Of a stretch of 64,000 bases of DNA, positions 15,490 through 23,886 are shown piece by piece (position 1 is the stretch's first letter; each line of letters starts with the position of its first letter). Below the pieces are notes generated by a model. It made no database searches. It saw only the letters and a program-made list of their open reading frames with translations, and was not told the origin of the DNA. A program made the translations under genes and the position numbers. The stretch is from assembly GCA_902363555.1 (NCBI GenBank), contig CABJAM010000006.1, forward strand, positions 265,854 to 329,853, written 5' to 3'. The stretch is from Lachnospiraceae bacterium (GTDB lineage: Bacteria; Bacillota; Clostridia; Lachnospirales; Lachnospiraceae).

Positions 15490-16773
15490 ATGACTACAAA
15501 AAAATTATTTAACCGTAACTTTACACTGATGGTCATTGGCCAGATCATCTCATTGTTTGGAAACTCGATTCTGAGATTCGCACTGTCGCTGTACATTCTG
15601 GATGTAACCGGGTCAGCGACTGTATTTGGTACGATCCTGGCACTGTCCATGGTTCCGACCATCTTACTTTCACCGGTGGGCGGCGTGCTGGCCGACCGGG
15701 TGAACCGGCGCAATATTATGGTCTGCCTGGATTTTTGTACATCTGCGCTGTGCCTGATTTTATTTACTCAATTGGGGAACAGTCATATTACCGTTATGAT
15801 CGGCGGTTTTATGATGATCCTTGCAGTGATCCAGTCATTTTATCAGCCGTCGGTCCAATCCAGTATTCCGGTGCTGGTGGATGGTGAGCACTTGCTGGCG
15901 GCCAATGGTGTGGCTGTGCAGGTGAATGCCCTGGCAAACCTTATCGGACCGGTACTGGGCGGTATGCTGTATGGGTTTTTCGGCCTGAAGGTTATCGTTG
16001 TGGTGAGTATTTGTGCATTCTTTGCATCGGCAGTTATGGAAATATTTATCCATATTCCTTTTAAACGCCAGCAGCGTCAGGGAAGCGCGGTGGGCATGGT
16101 CGTGTCGGATCTTGGGCAGGCGGTCCGGTTTCTTGGCAGGGAAAATCCGGTGCTGCTGAAAATTTTACTGGTCGTGGCGGCCATCAACCTGTTTTTCTCC
16201 ACAATGATCATGGTCGGTTTTCCTTATATCGTCAAGATCCAGCTTGGGCTCAGCTCCCAGCTTTACGGTTTTGTGGAAGGTGCCATGGCCGTGGGCTCCA
16301 TCGGCGCCGGCCTGGCCAGCGGTATTATTGCCCACAAGCTGAATGTAAAAAAATCGTGGATATTTATCGTATTGGGCGGTATTGCCATACTTCCGGTGGT
16401 GGCTGCGGAGATTTTATCTCTGCCGGCTCTGGGCATTTATGGCGTGCTCCTTGCATCCTCGGTGGCGTGTATGCTGTTTGTCAGCATGTTCACCATTTAC
16501 GCCCAGGCATTCATGCAGAGCCAGACACCCAATGCTCTTATGGGGAAGGTCAGCGCGTTCGTAGCAGCCATATGCACGTGCGCTTACCCGCTGGGCCAGG
16601 CGCTGTACGGCGTATTATTTGATAAATTTTCATCCAGCCTGTTCTGGATCGTGCTTTTTGCCGTCGTTGTGGAAATGCTCTTGGGCATTGTGACGCGTTT
16701 TTATCTGGCAAAGCTGCCGGACGGAAAGACAGAGGAAGCTGTGGAGAACGAGCCGCAGGAGGTTTTGTCGTAA
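15490..16773 (+). CDS. MFS transporter, probable drug exporter
   Basis: A 427-residue protein with 12 predicted membrane helices. The start at 15490 (MTTKKLFNRNFTLMVIGQ) follows AAGAAGGGA; a 38-codon upstream extension is open but lacks a ribosome site. The loop 2-3 motif SPVGGVLADRVNRRNIM is the MFS signature, and the length and N-terminus fit the macrolide-efflux-like DHA group. The promoter is covered by an operator shared with the upstream TetR gene, so the two make a substrate-inducible efflux module. Short tandem repeats follow its stop. Confidence 0.9.
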   Translation: MTTKKLFNRNFTLMVIGQIISLFGNSILRFALSLYILDVTGSATVFGTILALSMVPTILLSPVGGVLADRVNRRNIMVCLDFCTSALCLILFTQLGNSHITVMIGGFMMILAVIQSFYQPSVQSSIPVLVDGEHLLAANGVAVQVNALANLIGPVLGGMLYGFFGLKVIVVVSICAFFASAVMEIFIHIPFKRQQRQGSAVGMVVSDLGQAVRFLGRENPVLLKILLVVAAINLFFSTMIMVGFPYIVKIQLGLSSQLYGFVEGAMAVGSIGAGLASGIIAHKLNVKKSWIFIVLGGIAILPVVAAEILSLPALGIYGVLLASSVACMLFVSMFTIYAQAFMQSQTPNALMGKVSAFVAAICTCAYPLGQALYGVLFDKFSSSLFWIVLFAVVVEMLLGIVTRFYLAKLPDGKTEEAVENEPQEVLS

Positions 16774-16785
16774 AAACGTGGCGCG

Positions 16786-16863
16786 GGATGTCTTGTCTTA
16801 TAGAACGGGTCACAGAATGTCTTGTCTTGTAGAATGGGTCACAGGATGTCTTGTCCTATTGAC
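16786..16863 (+). repeat. 29-bp tandem repeat, 2.7 units
   Basis: Units at 16786-16814, 16815-16843 and a partial one at 16844-16863 share ATGTCTTGTC and GGGTCACA with few changes. They begin 13 bases after the MFS stop codon. No ORF spans them. Confidence 0.85.
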
Positions 16864-16898
16864 AATTTTAACCGGCCATTGTATCCTTTAATTTAATA

Positions 16899-16978
16899 CG
16901 GAATACTGGCTATTTTTGCGGAATACCAGTAATTTATGCGGAATGCCAGCTAATTTATGCGGAATACCAGCTTTGGGG
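16899..16978 (+). repeat. ~20-bp tandem repeat, 4 units
   Basis: Four units of 19-21 bp start with CGGAATACC or CGGAATGCC and most continue with TAATTTATG. The stretch 16774-17121 (348 bp) holds only this array, the array just before it, and a leader hairpin; no gene is seen there. Confidence 0.85.
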
Positions 16979-17078
16979 CGGAAGCTTTACAGCTTTCATG
17001 CCGGGTGCGGATCGTGATAAAGTATGGAAATCTATTGAAAGGATACAGTGGCACAAAAAGCGGCAAAGTTGTATTTTT

Positions 17079-17101
17079 GGCCCGGAACAGGTTTCCGGGC
17101 C
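17079..17101 (+). other. Hairpin in the leader of the DMT gene
   Basis: GGCCCGGAA (17079-17087) and TTCCGGGCC (17093-17101) pair perfectly with a 5-nt loop. It ends 20 nt before the chosen start codon; with no T-tract it is not a standard terminator and may affect translation, since no clear ribosome site is seen. Confidence 0.5.
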
Positions 17102-17121
17102 TGCTGCATGCGGCCACGATA

Positions 17122-18093
17122 ATGACGATGAAAAAAGAGAAATTGTTACAAAATCCATGGATGGTGGGGATTTTGGCACTGCTGTGTACGACCTTGTGGG
17201 GCAGCGCGTTCCCTGTAATTAAAATTGGCTATGAAATGCTCGGAATCACATCCGATGCCGTCGGCTCCCAAATATTATTTGCCGGAATGCGATTTTTCCT
17301 GGCGGGGCTGCTGACCATTGTATTCGGCAGCTTGATGGAGCGGCGGCTGCTCGTTCCAAAGCGTTCTTCCTGGGGAAAAGTGTTTAAGCTGGCTCTGCTC
17401 CAGACAGTGATCCAGTATTTTTTCTTCTATGTAGGTGTGGCCAATACCACGGGCGTTAAGAGTGCCATTATAACAGGAACGAACAGTCTGCTGGCCATGC
17501 TGATCGCCAGCCTGATCTTCCGTCAGGAAAAGCTGGGCATTGCCAAAATCGCCGGCTGCCTGACCGGGTTTGCCGGTGTGATCGTGGCCAATTTGTCCAT
17601 CTCCGGTATGGATATGGGCATGAGCATACAGGGGGAGGGCTTTGTTTTGCTGGCGGCAGTTTCCTATGCTTTTTCGTCGGTGTTTCTGAAACGCTACTCC
17701 AGTGAGGAGAATCCTGTGACGCTCAGCGGCTACCAATTTGTGGCTGGCGGCATGATTCTTATGGTCATCGGTGCAGTTATGGGCGGCCGGCCCGGCAGCT
17801 TTACACCGGCCTCCGTCGGAGTTCTCATTTACCTCGCCTTTTTATCGGCGGTGGCTTATTCTGTCTGGGGGATTTTGCTCAAATACAATCCAGTATCACG
17901 GGTCACGATTTATGGCTTCACCAATCCGGTCATTGGTGTCCTTTTGTCGGCGCTGCTGCTGGGCGAGAGGGCTTTGGCCTTCAATCTCAAAAATGTAGCC
18001 GCTCTCGTCCTGGTCAGCGCCGGTGTATTTATCGTGAATAAATTCGCCGGGCAGGGGAAGCGTGATAACAGTATTGATACATATAGCAGGTAA
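17122..18093 (+). CDS. EamA/DMT-superfamily transporter
   Basis: A 323-residue protein with ten hydrophobic helices arranged as two EamA repeats (~15-145 and ~165-300). CTTLWGSAFPVIKIGYEM near the N-terminus and the second-repeat VAYSVWGILLKYNPVSRVTIYGF are typical. Such proteins export metabolites or amino acids. The ORF is open 55 codons further upstream, but that region is non-hydrophobic and contains repeats, so ATG at 17122 (or 17128) is preferred although no good Shine-Dalgarno is visible. Its last 65 bases overlap the convergent GNAT gene. Confidence 0.85.
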   Translation: MTMKKEKLLQNPWMVGILALLCTTLWGSAFPVIKIGYEMLGITSDAVGSQILFAGMRFFLAGLLTIVFGSLMERRLLVPKRSSWGKVFKLALLQTVIQYFFFYVGVANTTGVKSAIITGTNSLLAMLIASLIFRQEKLGIAKIAGCLTGFAGVIVANLSISGMDMGMSIQGEGFVLLAAVSYAFSSVFLKRYSSEENPVTLSGYQFVAGGMILMVIGAVMGGRPGSFTPASVGVLIYLAFLSAVAYSVWGILLKYNPVSRVTIYGFTNPVIGVLLSALLLGERALAFNLKNVAALVLVSAGVFIVNKFAGQGKRDNSIDTYSR

Positions 18094-18817
18094 ATTTCAG
18101 CCGCTCTGATGGAAGTTCAACGCTCTTTTTCATCAGGCGGCTGAATTTATGCCGGTCGTAGAAGTCATAGTCGCAGCCGGTGTCGGTGAGGACGTACATT
18201 TTTCTCACGCCGACACGCCGCATATACTGATGGAGCAGGCCAAGCAGGCTTGTGCCGATCCCGCGGCCACGATAAGGCTCGTCCACCATGAAAAACACAA
18301 GCTCGCCGTCAAAGGCCGAAACGCAGTTTTTAACAAGGGCGTCATCGGTTTCATTGAGACATTGGAGCAGGTCCTGGCAGTCTCTGCCGTTTTGGGTGCG
18401 TGAAAGAAGCAGCTTTACGGCGGCCTGCCGGGTTTTAAGCTTGAACAGGCGGAGCGAATCCTGACGGCGGATGTTTCCACTGCTGGGAAAGTGCCGACGT
18501 ATTCTGAGGGGAGGCTGTCGACGGCCGTCGCCGGGAACTTGCGGTTGCCCGTTGGGGGGCTGCTGCTGGCGATCGACGCTTAGAAGCTGTTGGCTGCGCC
18601 CCATGATGACACCGACGATATGGCCGTTTAGAGCGGCGATGTAAGTGCGGCTCTGCTGTTCTAAAAGCTGGTACATGTAGCTGCGGGCCAGCAGCTTGGC
18701 AGGGGAGAGCTCGGACGCTTTGTCCGGCAGATGCCATTGCTTATAGAGAAATTTTATCAATTCATGTTCATCGGATGGTTTTAGTCTTCGGTAGCAAAGT
18801 TTAGTGCGTTCTGCCAC
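18029..18817 (-). CDS. GNAT-family N-acetyltransferase with internal low-complexity insert
   Basis: A 262-residue protein. The start is GTG at 18817 (VAERTKLCYRRLKPSDEH) because CGGAGG lies 6 nt upstream on the minus strand; a 23-codon open extension has none. The N-terminal half has an acetyltransferase start (YRRLKPSDEHELIKFL, TYIAALNGHIVGVIMGR). The acetyl-CoA loop is RGRGIGTSLLGLLHQY in the C-terminal half. Between them lies ~60 residues rich in Gln, Pro and Arg that interrupt the fold. The 3' end overlaps the convergent DMT gene by 65 bp, so antisense interference is possible. Substrate unknown. Confidence 0.75.
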   Translation of the reverse strand: MAERTKLCYRRLKPSDEHELIKFLYKQWHLPDKASELSPAKLLARSYMYQLLEQQSRTYIAALNGHIVGVIMGRSQQLLSVDRQQQPPNGQPQVPGDGRRQPPLRIRRHFPSSGNIRRQDSLRLFKLKTRQAAVKLLLSRTQNGRDCQDLLQCLNETDDALVKNCVSAFDGELVFFMVDEPYRGRGIGTSLLGLLHQYMRRVGVRKMYVLTDTGCDYDFYDRHKFSRLMKKSVELPSERLKFTCYMYQYCYHASPARRIYSR

Positions 18818-18903
18818 GGGATACCTCCGGTTTTTACATACGGCGTTAGGCCGAAGCTGGCGGAGTGCAGCGGATTTGGCCGGCACTTCCGTTACTGAAA
18901 AAT

Positions 18904-18933
18904 ATTTTAGGGTACACTACAAGAATAACACAA
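18904..18933 (-). promoter_or_regulatory. Promoter of the GNAT gene
   Basis: On the minus strand TTGTGT, 18-bp spacer, TAAAAT. The rest of the ~400-bp gap 18818-19224 holds an imperfect palindrome near 18938-18999 (ATGCCG/CGGCAT) and GGGGC/GCCCC hairpin around 19050; no gene is seen. Confidence 0.5.
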
Positions 18934-19162
18934 AATGCCGAATCGAGCGCGCAAAAGGGATCGAATGAAAAGTTTTATTTATCGGAATTATCCGGCATGT
19001 TGTGACATTTTTATGGTGAACCGGGATGCTATGCTGCCAGATTTGAGGGGGCGATATACTGCCCCAAGTGGGGCGTGCAGATTACCGGGATGAATTTAAA
19101 AACACATTTTAGTGCATCTTTCGTCTGGAAATCACATCAAGATTATTTTAAGCGTTCTTAAC

Positions 19163-19191
19163 TTGACATCGGGTCATTTGCATTTTAATAT
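19163..19191 (+). promoter_or_regulatory. Promoter of the AraC-HicB pair
   Basis: TTGACA (19163-19168), 17-bp spacer, TAATAT (19186-19191), ~33 nt before the AraC start. Confidence 0.7.
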
Positions 19192-19224
19192 GAAACTATC
19201 AGTTCCAATAGGGGGATGGTTTGC

Positions 19225-20049
19225 ATGGATTCTTATTTTGAAGGCTCTAATAGTATATTTAACGATATTTATCTGCTTTTTTGCGGTATTCAAAAATGTG
19301 TGCCGCTGTACGCCTTTGGTCCGGCCGTGCGCGACTGCCACCTCCTGCACATTTGTCTTGAGGGCCGTGGCAGCTTTTATGAAAGTGAATGTAAATACAC
19401 CATTGAAAAGGGCCAGGGCTTTTTTATCTATCCGGGGGAGCTGACCTTTTATCAGGCAGACGGACAGCAGCCTTGGACATATATGTGGGTAGCGCTGGGC
19501 GGTGAGAAGGTGGAGCAGTTTCTCCATCTGGCCGGTTTTAGCCGGGAATCCAGAATATGCCATACGGCGCAGCCGGAAAAACTTGAGGCCTGTATCACAG
19601 ACATAATGGCTCACAATACACTGAGCTATGCCAATGAAATTTATATCCAGGGGGCGCTGATGACATTTTTGTCCTGCCTGGCGGCGGAAGCGGATGTGCC
19701 TTATGCCGTTGAGGGGAAAATTGCCAATTTGTACATAAATAAGGCAATTTCCTATATTCAGAGAAATTATCAGAATAACGTGACGGTCCAGGAGATCGCC
19801 GATTATTTATCTCTCAACCGCAGCTATTTGACGGAGCTGTTTGTGAAGCATATCCATATTTCCCCTCAGCAGTTTTTGATGCAATACCGAATGACGAAGG
19901 CCACAGAGCTATTGAAAAATACGGATTTAACGATGGAAAATGTGGCCTATTCCTGTGGTTATGCCAATGGGCTGTCCTTTTCAAAGGCATTTAAAAAGGT
20001 CACGGGAGCCAGTCCGACACAATACCGGAAACAAAATGGAGGTATTTAA
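19225..20049 (+). CDS. AraC-family transcriptional regulator (MsmR/RafR-like)
   Basis: A 274-residue regulator. The N-terminal cupin-like sensor includes LLHICLEGRGSFYE and QPWTYMWVALGG, a pattern common in regulators of alpha-galactoside use. The C-terminal ~100 residues carry the two AraC helix-turn-helices (VTVQEIADYLSLNRSYLTELF; LTMENVAYSCGYANGLSFSKAFK). The start at 19225 (MDSYFEG) follows AGGGGGATGG. The next gene (hicB-like) starts one base after its stop. A GH36 alpha-galactosidase gene lies convergently downstream and is the likely target. Confidence 0.9.
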   Translation: MDSYFEGSNSIFNDIYLLFCGIQKCVPLYAFGPAVRDCHLLHICLEGRGSFYESECKYTIEKGQGFFIYPGELTFYQADGQQPWTYMWVALGGEKVEQFLHLAGFSRESRICHTAQPEKLEACITDIMAHNTLSYANEIYIQGALMTFLSCLAAEADVPYAVEGKIANLYINKAISYIQRNYQNNVTVQEIADYLSLNRSYLTELFVKHIHISPQQFLMQYRMTKATELLKNTDLTMENVAYSCGYANGLSFSKAFKKVTGASPTQYRKQNGGI

Positions 20050-20050
20050 C

Positions 20051-20443
20051 ATGGATAAATTATTCTATCCGGCAATTTTCCATAAGGCTGAGGAGGGTGG
20101 TTTTTGGGTATCGTTTCCAGATTTTCCGGAGTGTCTGACGGATGGTGATGATATGACGCAGGCTTACGAGATGGCAGTGGATGCCCTGGGGCTTGTATTG
20201 GCGGATATGATTGATAATAATGAAGATTTACCAGCAGCGTCTGAACCCGACAAGGTGACCGTTGAAGCGAACAGCTTTCTGGTCGTTGTAGAATTTGATT
20301 ATATCGAGTATCAAAAAAAGCATAACTCGCGTGCTGTTAAGAAAACACTGACGATTCCGGAATGGCTTAACGAAGCAGCTATGCGGCAGAATATTAATTT
20401 TTCTCAACTGCTTCAGGAAGCCCTTTTAGAAAAGGTTAAGTAA
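20051..20443 (+). CDS. HicB-like antitoxin, without adjacent HicA
   Basis: A 130-residue protein. The N-terminal HicB fold reads FYPAIFHKAEEGGFWVSFPDF then a helix with AVDALGLVLADMI. The C-terminus (KKTLTIPEWLNEAAMR, NFSQLLQEAL) is a ribbon-helix-helix DNA-binding tail. HicB normally neutralises the small RNase HicA encoded next to it; no HicA-like double-stranded RNA-binding protein with its conserved His is found on either strand here. GGAGGT precedes the ATG, which is one base after the AraC stop, so both are on one transcript. It may act as a stand-alone regulator or be a remnant. Confidence 0.88.
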   Translation: MDKLFYPAIFHKAEEGGFWVSFPDFPECLTDGDDMTQAYEMAVDALGLVLADMIDNNEDLPAASEPDKVTVEANSFLVVVEFDYIEYQKKHNSRAVKKTLTIPEWLNEAAMRQNINFSQLLQEALLEKVK

Positions 20444-20480
20444 TTATAGTTTTAAAAGTTTCATCGCAGAAAAAATTGAA

Positions 20481-20510
20481 GGAGGCGGCTTCATAACGAA
20501 GCGCCTCCCT
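20481..20510. terminator. Convergent terminator
   Basis: GGAGGCGGCTTC pairs with GAAGCGCCTCC around ATAAC, with one bulge; TTTG follows. It lies between hicB and the GH36 gene. Confidence 0.75.
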
Positions 20511-20549
20511 TTGTATGCGCCTGGCGGCGCACGTTTCGCAAGGATGCCT

Positions 20550-22820
20550 TTATTTCCCCATAGCTTCAAGAATATAGATTCGGGATTGGAAGTCTCCGTT
20601 ATCCCCCTGATAGCCTTCCTGATTTTCTCCGGAAGCCGCATCGGATGTGATCAGTCCGGCATACATCAGCTCATCGCCATAGGCAGACATGTCCACATGC
20701 AGGCGTTTTGGTGTTTCTTCCGACGACTGACCGGCCAGGGTTACATGATAGTTTTGCGTTTCATCCAGACCTTTAAGCTGCAACCGCTGATAACCCACAT
20801 TGATCGGCTGAAGTGTGCGGTAAAAACCGATCAGGGCCTTGGATTTATCATCGGATACGACCATCCAGGCCGTAACATTTCCTTCAAAGGGGCTGAGCAG
20901 TCGGTAAAATGTGCCGTATTGGAGCAGCCGGCGGTTCTCCTTCATAAACGCAATTTGCTGTTTCATCGTCTCAAGCTCATCCTCCGGCAGCTTTGTAATA
21001 TCCAGCTCATAGCCAAAGGTACCAAAATAAGCTACGTTGGCCCGGGTATTCAGCGGCGTATACCGCAGAACCTGATGGTTTGGAACTGCGGATACGTGGG
21101 CCCCCATGCTGCTGATCGGATAGACAAAGGAGGTGCCGTACTGGATTTTCTGCCGCTCCACAGCGTCGGTGTCATCGGAGGTCCAGCACTGAGGCGCATA
21201 GTAGAGCAGGCCCGGGTCAAAGCGGGCGCCGCCGCTGGCGCAGGATTCAAAAAGTATTTCCGGAAATGCCTGGGTCAGCCGTTCGTAAAGGCTGTAAACA
21301 CCTAAAATATAACGGTGCATCACCGTGCCCTGCAAGCCGGCGTCCAGTCCATGGGAATAGACCTCGGACATGCACCGGTTCATATCCCATTTAACATAGG
21401 AAATGGGCGCTTCCGATAGAACTTTATACATCTGTTCGTAAATATTATCCACAACCTCGGTTTTGGAGAAATCCAGAACATACTGGCAGCGTCCGTGGGA
21501 AACACGGCGGCCCGGCGTGGAAAGAATCCAGTCCGGATGGGCACGGTAAAGGTCGCTGTCAAAATTTGTCATTTCCGGCTCAAACCACAGGCCGAACTTT
21601 AAGCCCATGGCCTGGATCTTTTTCGCCAATCCGGTGATACCCTCCGGCAGCTTTTCAAGATTTGGATACCAGTCGCCCAGAGAGGAGAGGTCATCATTGC
21701 GCCGTCCAAACCAGCCGTCGTCCAGGACAAACAGCTCAATGCCCAGTTCCTTTGCTTTGGATGCAATATTTAATATTTTTTCTTCATTAAAGTCAAAATA
21801 GGTGGCTTCCCAGTTGTTAATAAGGATCGGGCGGGTTTTGTCACGCCAGAAGCCTCTGGCCAGACGGCTTCTATATAATGTGTGGAAGGTCTGGCTCATG
21901 CCATTCAAGCCATTTTCCGAATAGACCATGACGGCTTCCGGTGTCTGGAATGTATCGCCATTGTTCAGCGGCCAGAGGAAGCCCTCCGGATGGATGCCCA
22001 TGCTGACCCGGGCAACGTCGTAGGTATCTACCTCCACCTGGGCCAGGAAATTGCCGCTGTATACAAGAGAGAAGCCATAGACGGGGCCGGTATGCTCCGT
22101 TGTTTCCGGCCGTTTAAGTGCCAGGAAGGGATTAAAATTGTTGCTGGAGCAGCCCCGCATACTGTAAATGCTTGTGATCCCATGCTCCAGTCGGCGGTTT
22201 TTAACACTGCGTTCCCTGGACCAGGCACCGGTGAGCTCGATCATTTCATAATCCTTGTCCGGCAGATCCAGGTTCAGGCTCATAGCCCGGTTTAATCGAA
22301 GCTGTTCGGGATTGTGGCTGATAAAACGGGCGCTGCGGGCAATCACCGGAAGCTGTTCAAAGATCGTATAGGAGAGGATGAGCTCGGTTTTGATCAGTGT
22401 GTCCTCCAGTGTTATTTCCAGCGTTGTGGCCTCCTCATCCGTCTCCGTATAGGTGGCCGGCAGGCCTGAGAGCGCCGGTTTCCCGGCATAAATGCGGTGG
22501 CTCTTATAAACAAAGTCTGTGATGCGGCTACCATTTTCCTGAACAATTTCATATGCCGGATGTCGCATATCTCCGGCACCGTAGGACGGATATTCCTGTT
22601 TTATATGTTCCATGGAAAAAACGCGGTCGAATTCGTAGGCACAGACCGCCATAGCACGGGCGCGGGTTTCTAAAAGATGATTGAAGCTTTCCTTATCCCG
22701 TATGGCTTTGCCGAAATAAAGCTGTCCAAGCTGCCCGTTTCTTAAAACTGTCAGGATATAGCTGATCTGTCCGTTATATAAATGAAAATCTTTGCTGCTT
22801 TCGTGAAAAACGATTGGCAT
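20550..22820 (-). CDS. Alpha-galactosidase, GH36
   Basis: A 756-residue enzyme of full GH36 length: N-terminal beta-supersandwich, central barrel and C-terminal sheet domain. The nucleophile lies in YVKWDMNR (Asp479) and the acid/base in CWTSDDTDAV (Asp549), close to the positions in Geobacillus AgaA/AgaB. It hydrolyses terminal alpha-1,6-galactose from melibiose and raffinose-type sugars. No signal peptide, so it is cytosolic; the transporter is not in this window. GAAGGGGA lies before the ATG. The neighbouring AraC regulator is probably its activator. Confidence 0.95.
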   Translation of the reverse strand: MPIVFHESSKDFHLYNGQISYILTVLRNGQLGQLYFGKAIRDKESFNHLLETRARAMAVCAYEFDRVFSMEHIKQEYPSYGAGDMRHPAYEIVQENGSRITDFVYKSHRIYAGKPALSGLPATYTETDEEATTLEITLEDTLIKTELILSYTIFEQLPVIARSARFISHNPEQLRLNRAMSLNLDLPDKDYEMIELTGAWSRERSVKNRRLEHGITSIYSMRGCSSNNFNPFLALKRPETTEHTGPVYGFSLVYSGNFLAQVEVDTYDVARVSMGIHPEGFLWPLNNGDTFQTPEAVMVYSENGLNGMSQTFHTLYRSRLARGFWRDKTRPILINNWEATYFDFNEEKILNIASKAKELGIELFVLDDGWFGRRNDDLSSLGDWYPNLEKLPEGITGLAKKIQAMGLKFGLWFEPEMTNFDSDLYRAHPDWILSTPGRRVSHGRCQYVLDFSKTEVVDNIYEQMYKVLSEAPISYVKWDMNRCMSEVYSHGLDAGLQGTVMHRYILGVYSLYERLTQAFPEILFESCASGGARFDPGLLYYAPQCWTSDDTDAVERQKIQYGTSFVYPISSMGAHVSAVPNHQVLRYTPLNTRANVAYFGTFGYELDITKLPEDELETMKQQIAFMKENRRLLQYGTFYRLLSPFEGNVTAWMVVSDDKSKALIGFYRTLQPINVGYQRLQLKGLDETQNYHVTLAGQSSEETPKRLHVDMSAYGDELMYAGLITSDAASGENQEGYQGDNGDFQSRIYILEAMGK

Positions 22821-22938
22821 AATAATCCCCTTCCTTTAATGACTTAATGACCGTTATGTTTTTTGTATCGTTATCTTGGTATTTGTAGAGGGTTCCTAAA
22901 GGGAATCCTTAACCTGCTTGTCTACCAGTTCAAATACT

Positions 22939-22966
22939 ATTATACTTGAAATAGGGATTAATACAA
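22939..22966 (-). promoter_or_regulatory. Promoter of the GH36 gene
   Basis: On the minus strand TTGTAT, 16-bp spacer, perfect TATAAT. The leader to the start codon is ~110 nt. Confidence 0.65.
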
Positions 22967-23109
22967 GAGAATGGTGTTATAGTAATATGTCCAAATGTTG
23001 GTTTTTTGTGATCTGTGTTCCCCGTGTTGGATAATTGTGATTTCTATGAAATGGGCAGGGGGTATATTGGTGAAAATTGTTTGGCGGCGGCTTCCTATTT
23101 GCAAAAAAA

Positions 23110-23229
23110 TGTGGTACAATGACCACAGCGTGGTCATTGTACCTGCGCATACCGGTTTTTGCGCCGCCGCAAAAAGCCGGGCGCTAAAATCCGCCGGAGG
23201 CTACCGCAGCCGCTGGCGGCTGTGGTACA
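23110..23229 (+). repeat. Triple-hairpin cluster flanked by TGTGGTACA repeats
   Basis: Three stems lie in a row: 14-bp perfect arms 23113-23126/23130-23143; a CCGG..TTTTGC/GCAAAAAGCCGG stem about 23152-23181; and 12-bp arms 23202-23213/23216-23227 with one mismatch. TGTGGTACA occurs exactly at both ends (23110-23118 and 23221-23229). The sequence is far richer in GC than its surroundings. It ends just before the SRAP gene. The rest of the gap 22821-23257 holds only the GH36 promoter. Confidence 0.75.
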
Positions 23230-23257
23230 CTATTACCTGAAGGCAGGCGATGAATGA

Positions 23258-23800
23258 ATGTGTGGCAGATATTTTAAATATAACAAAGGTGATCCGAATA
23301 AGCTGGTAGATATCCGTCCGTCGGAGCAAACGCAAGTTATTCTCTATAAAGACGGAACATTTACATATGAACCCATGTTTTGGGGCTTTATCCCGCGGGG
23401 AAAAAGTGGTCTGATCATAAACGCCCGGGCGGAATCCGCGCTGGAGCGGCCTATGTTTGCCGAGAGTATACGCTGTCGGCGGTGCATTATTGAAGCGGCA
23501 GGGTACTATGAATGGAATAAGAGCCGTCAGAAGGCCAGCTTTACCCCCATGGATCAAAAGAAGCTTTATATGGCCGGATGTTACCGGTATGACAACGATG
23601 CTTACCGCTTTGTCATCGTGACAACTGCCGCCAATGCTTCCGTTGCCGGCGTCCATGACCGGATGCCCCTGATTTTATCCGCTGAGGATGCTAAAATGTG
23701 GCTGATGGAGGATGGCGCAGTGGATTTCCTCTTACATCGCAACCCGGAGCCTTTAAATAAATACATGGAATATGAGCAGGAGGTCTTGAGTTTCCTGTGA
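23258..23800 (+). CDS. SRAP domain protein (HMCES/YedK family)
   Basis: A 180-residue protein starting MCGRYF, so Met removal exposes the catalytic Cys2 that, in the family, forms a thiazolidine crosslink to abasic sites in single-stranded DNA and shields them. The other family landmarks are present: WGFIPRG, NARAES (Asn), GYYEW (Glu) and VHDRMP (His). It is slightly shorter than E. coli YedK. It stands alone; the upstream hairpin cluster is close to its start and could affect expression. Confidence 0.94.
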   Translation: MCGRYFKYNKGDPNKLVDIRPSEQTQVILYKDGTFTYEPMFWGFIPRGKSGLIINARAESALERPMFAESIRCRRCIIEAAGYYEWNKSRQKASFTPMDQKKLYMAGCYRYDNDAYRFVIVTTAANASVAGVHDRMPLILSAEDAKMWLMEDGAVDFLLHRNPEPLNKYMEYEQEVLSFL

Positions 23801-23886
23801 AGTATCAGATGATATATATTTGTATATACTTAAAAATAAGAGCGAAGTGTGCCTGAAAGCGGCATACTTCAGGTAAGGAGGATGTC

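Noticed and set aside
16786..16978. CRISPR array
   Set aside because: Units abut without spacers, are 19-29 bp, diverge from each other, and no cas genes are near.
23258..23800. Phage or mobile origin of the SRAP gene
   Set aside because: The gene is a common single-copy chromosomal family; only the hairpin block before it looks inserted.
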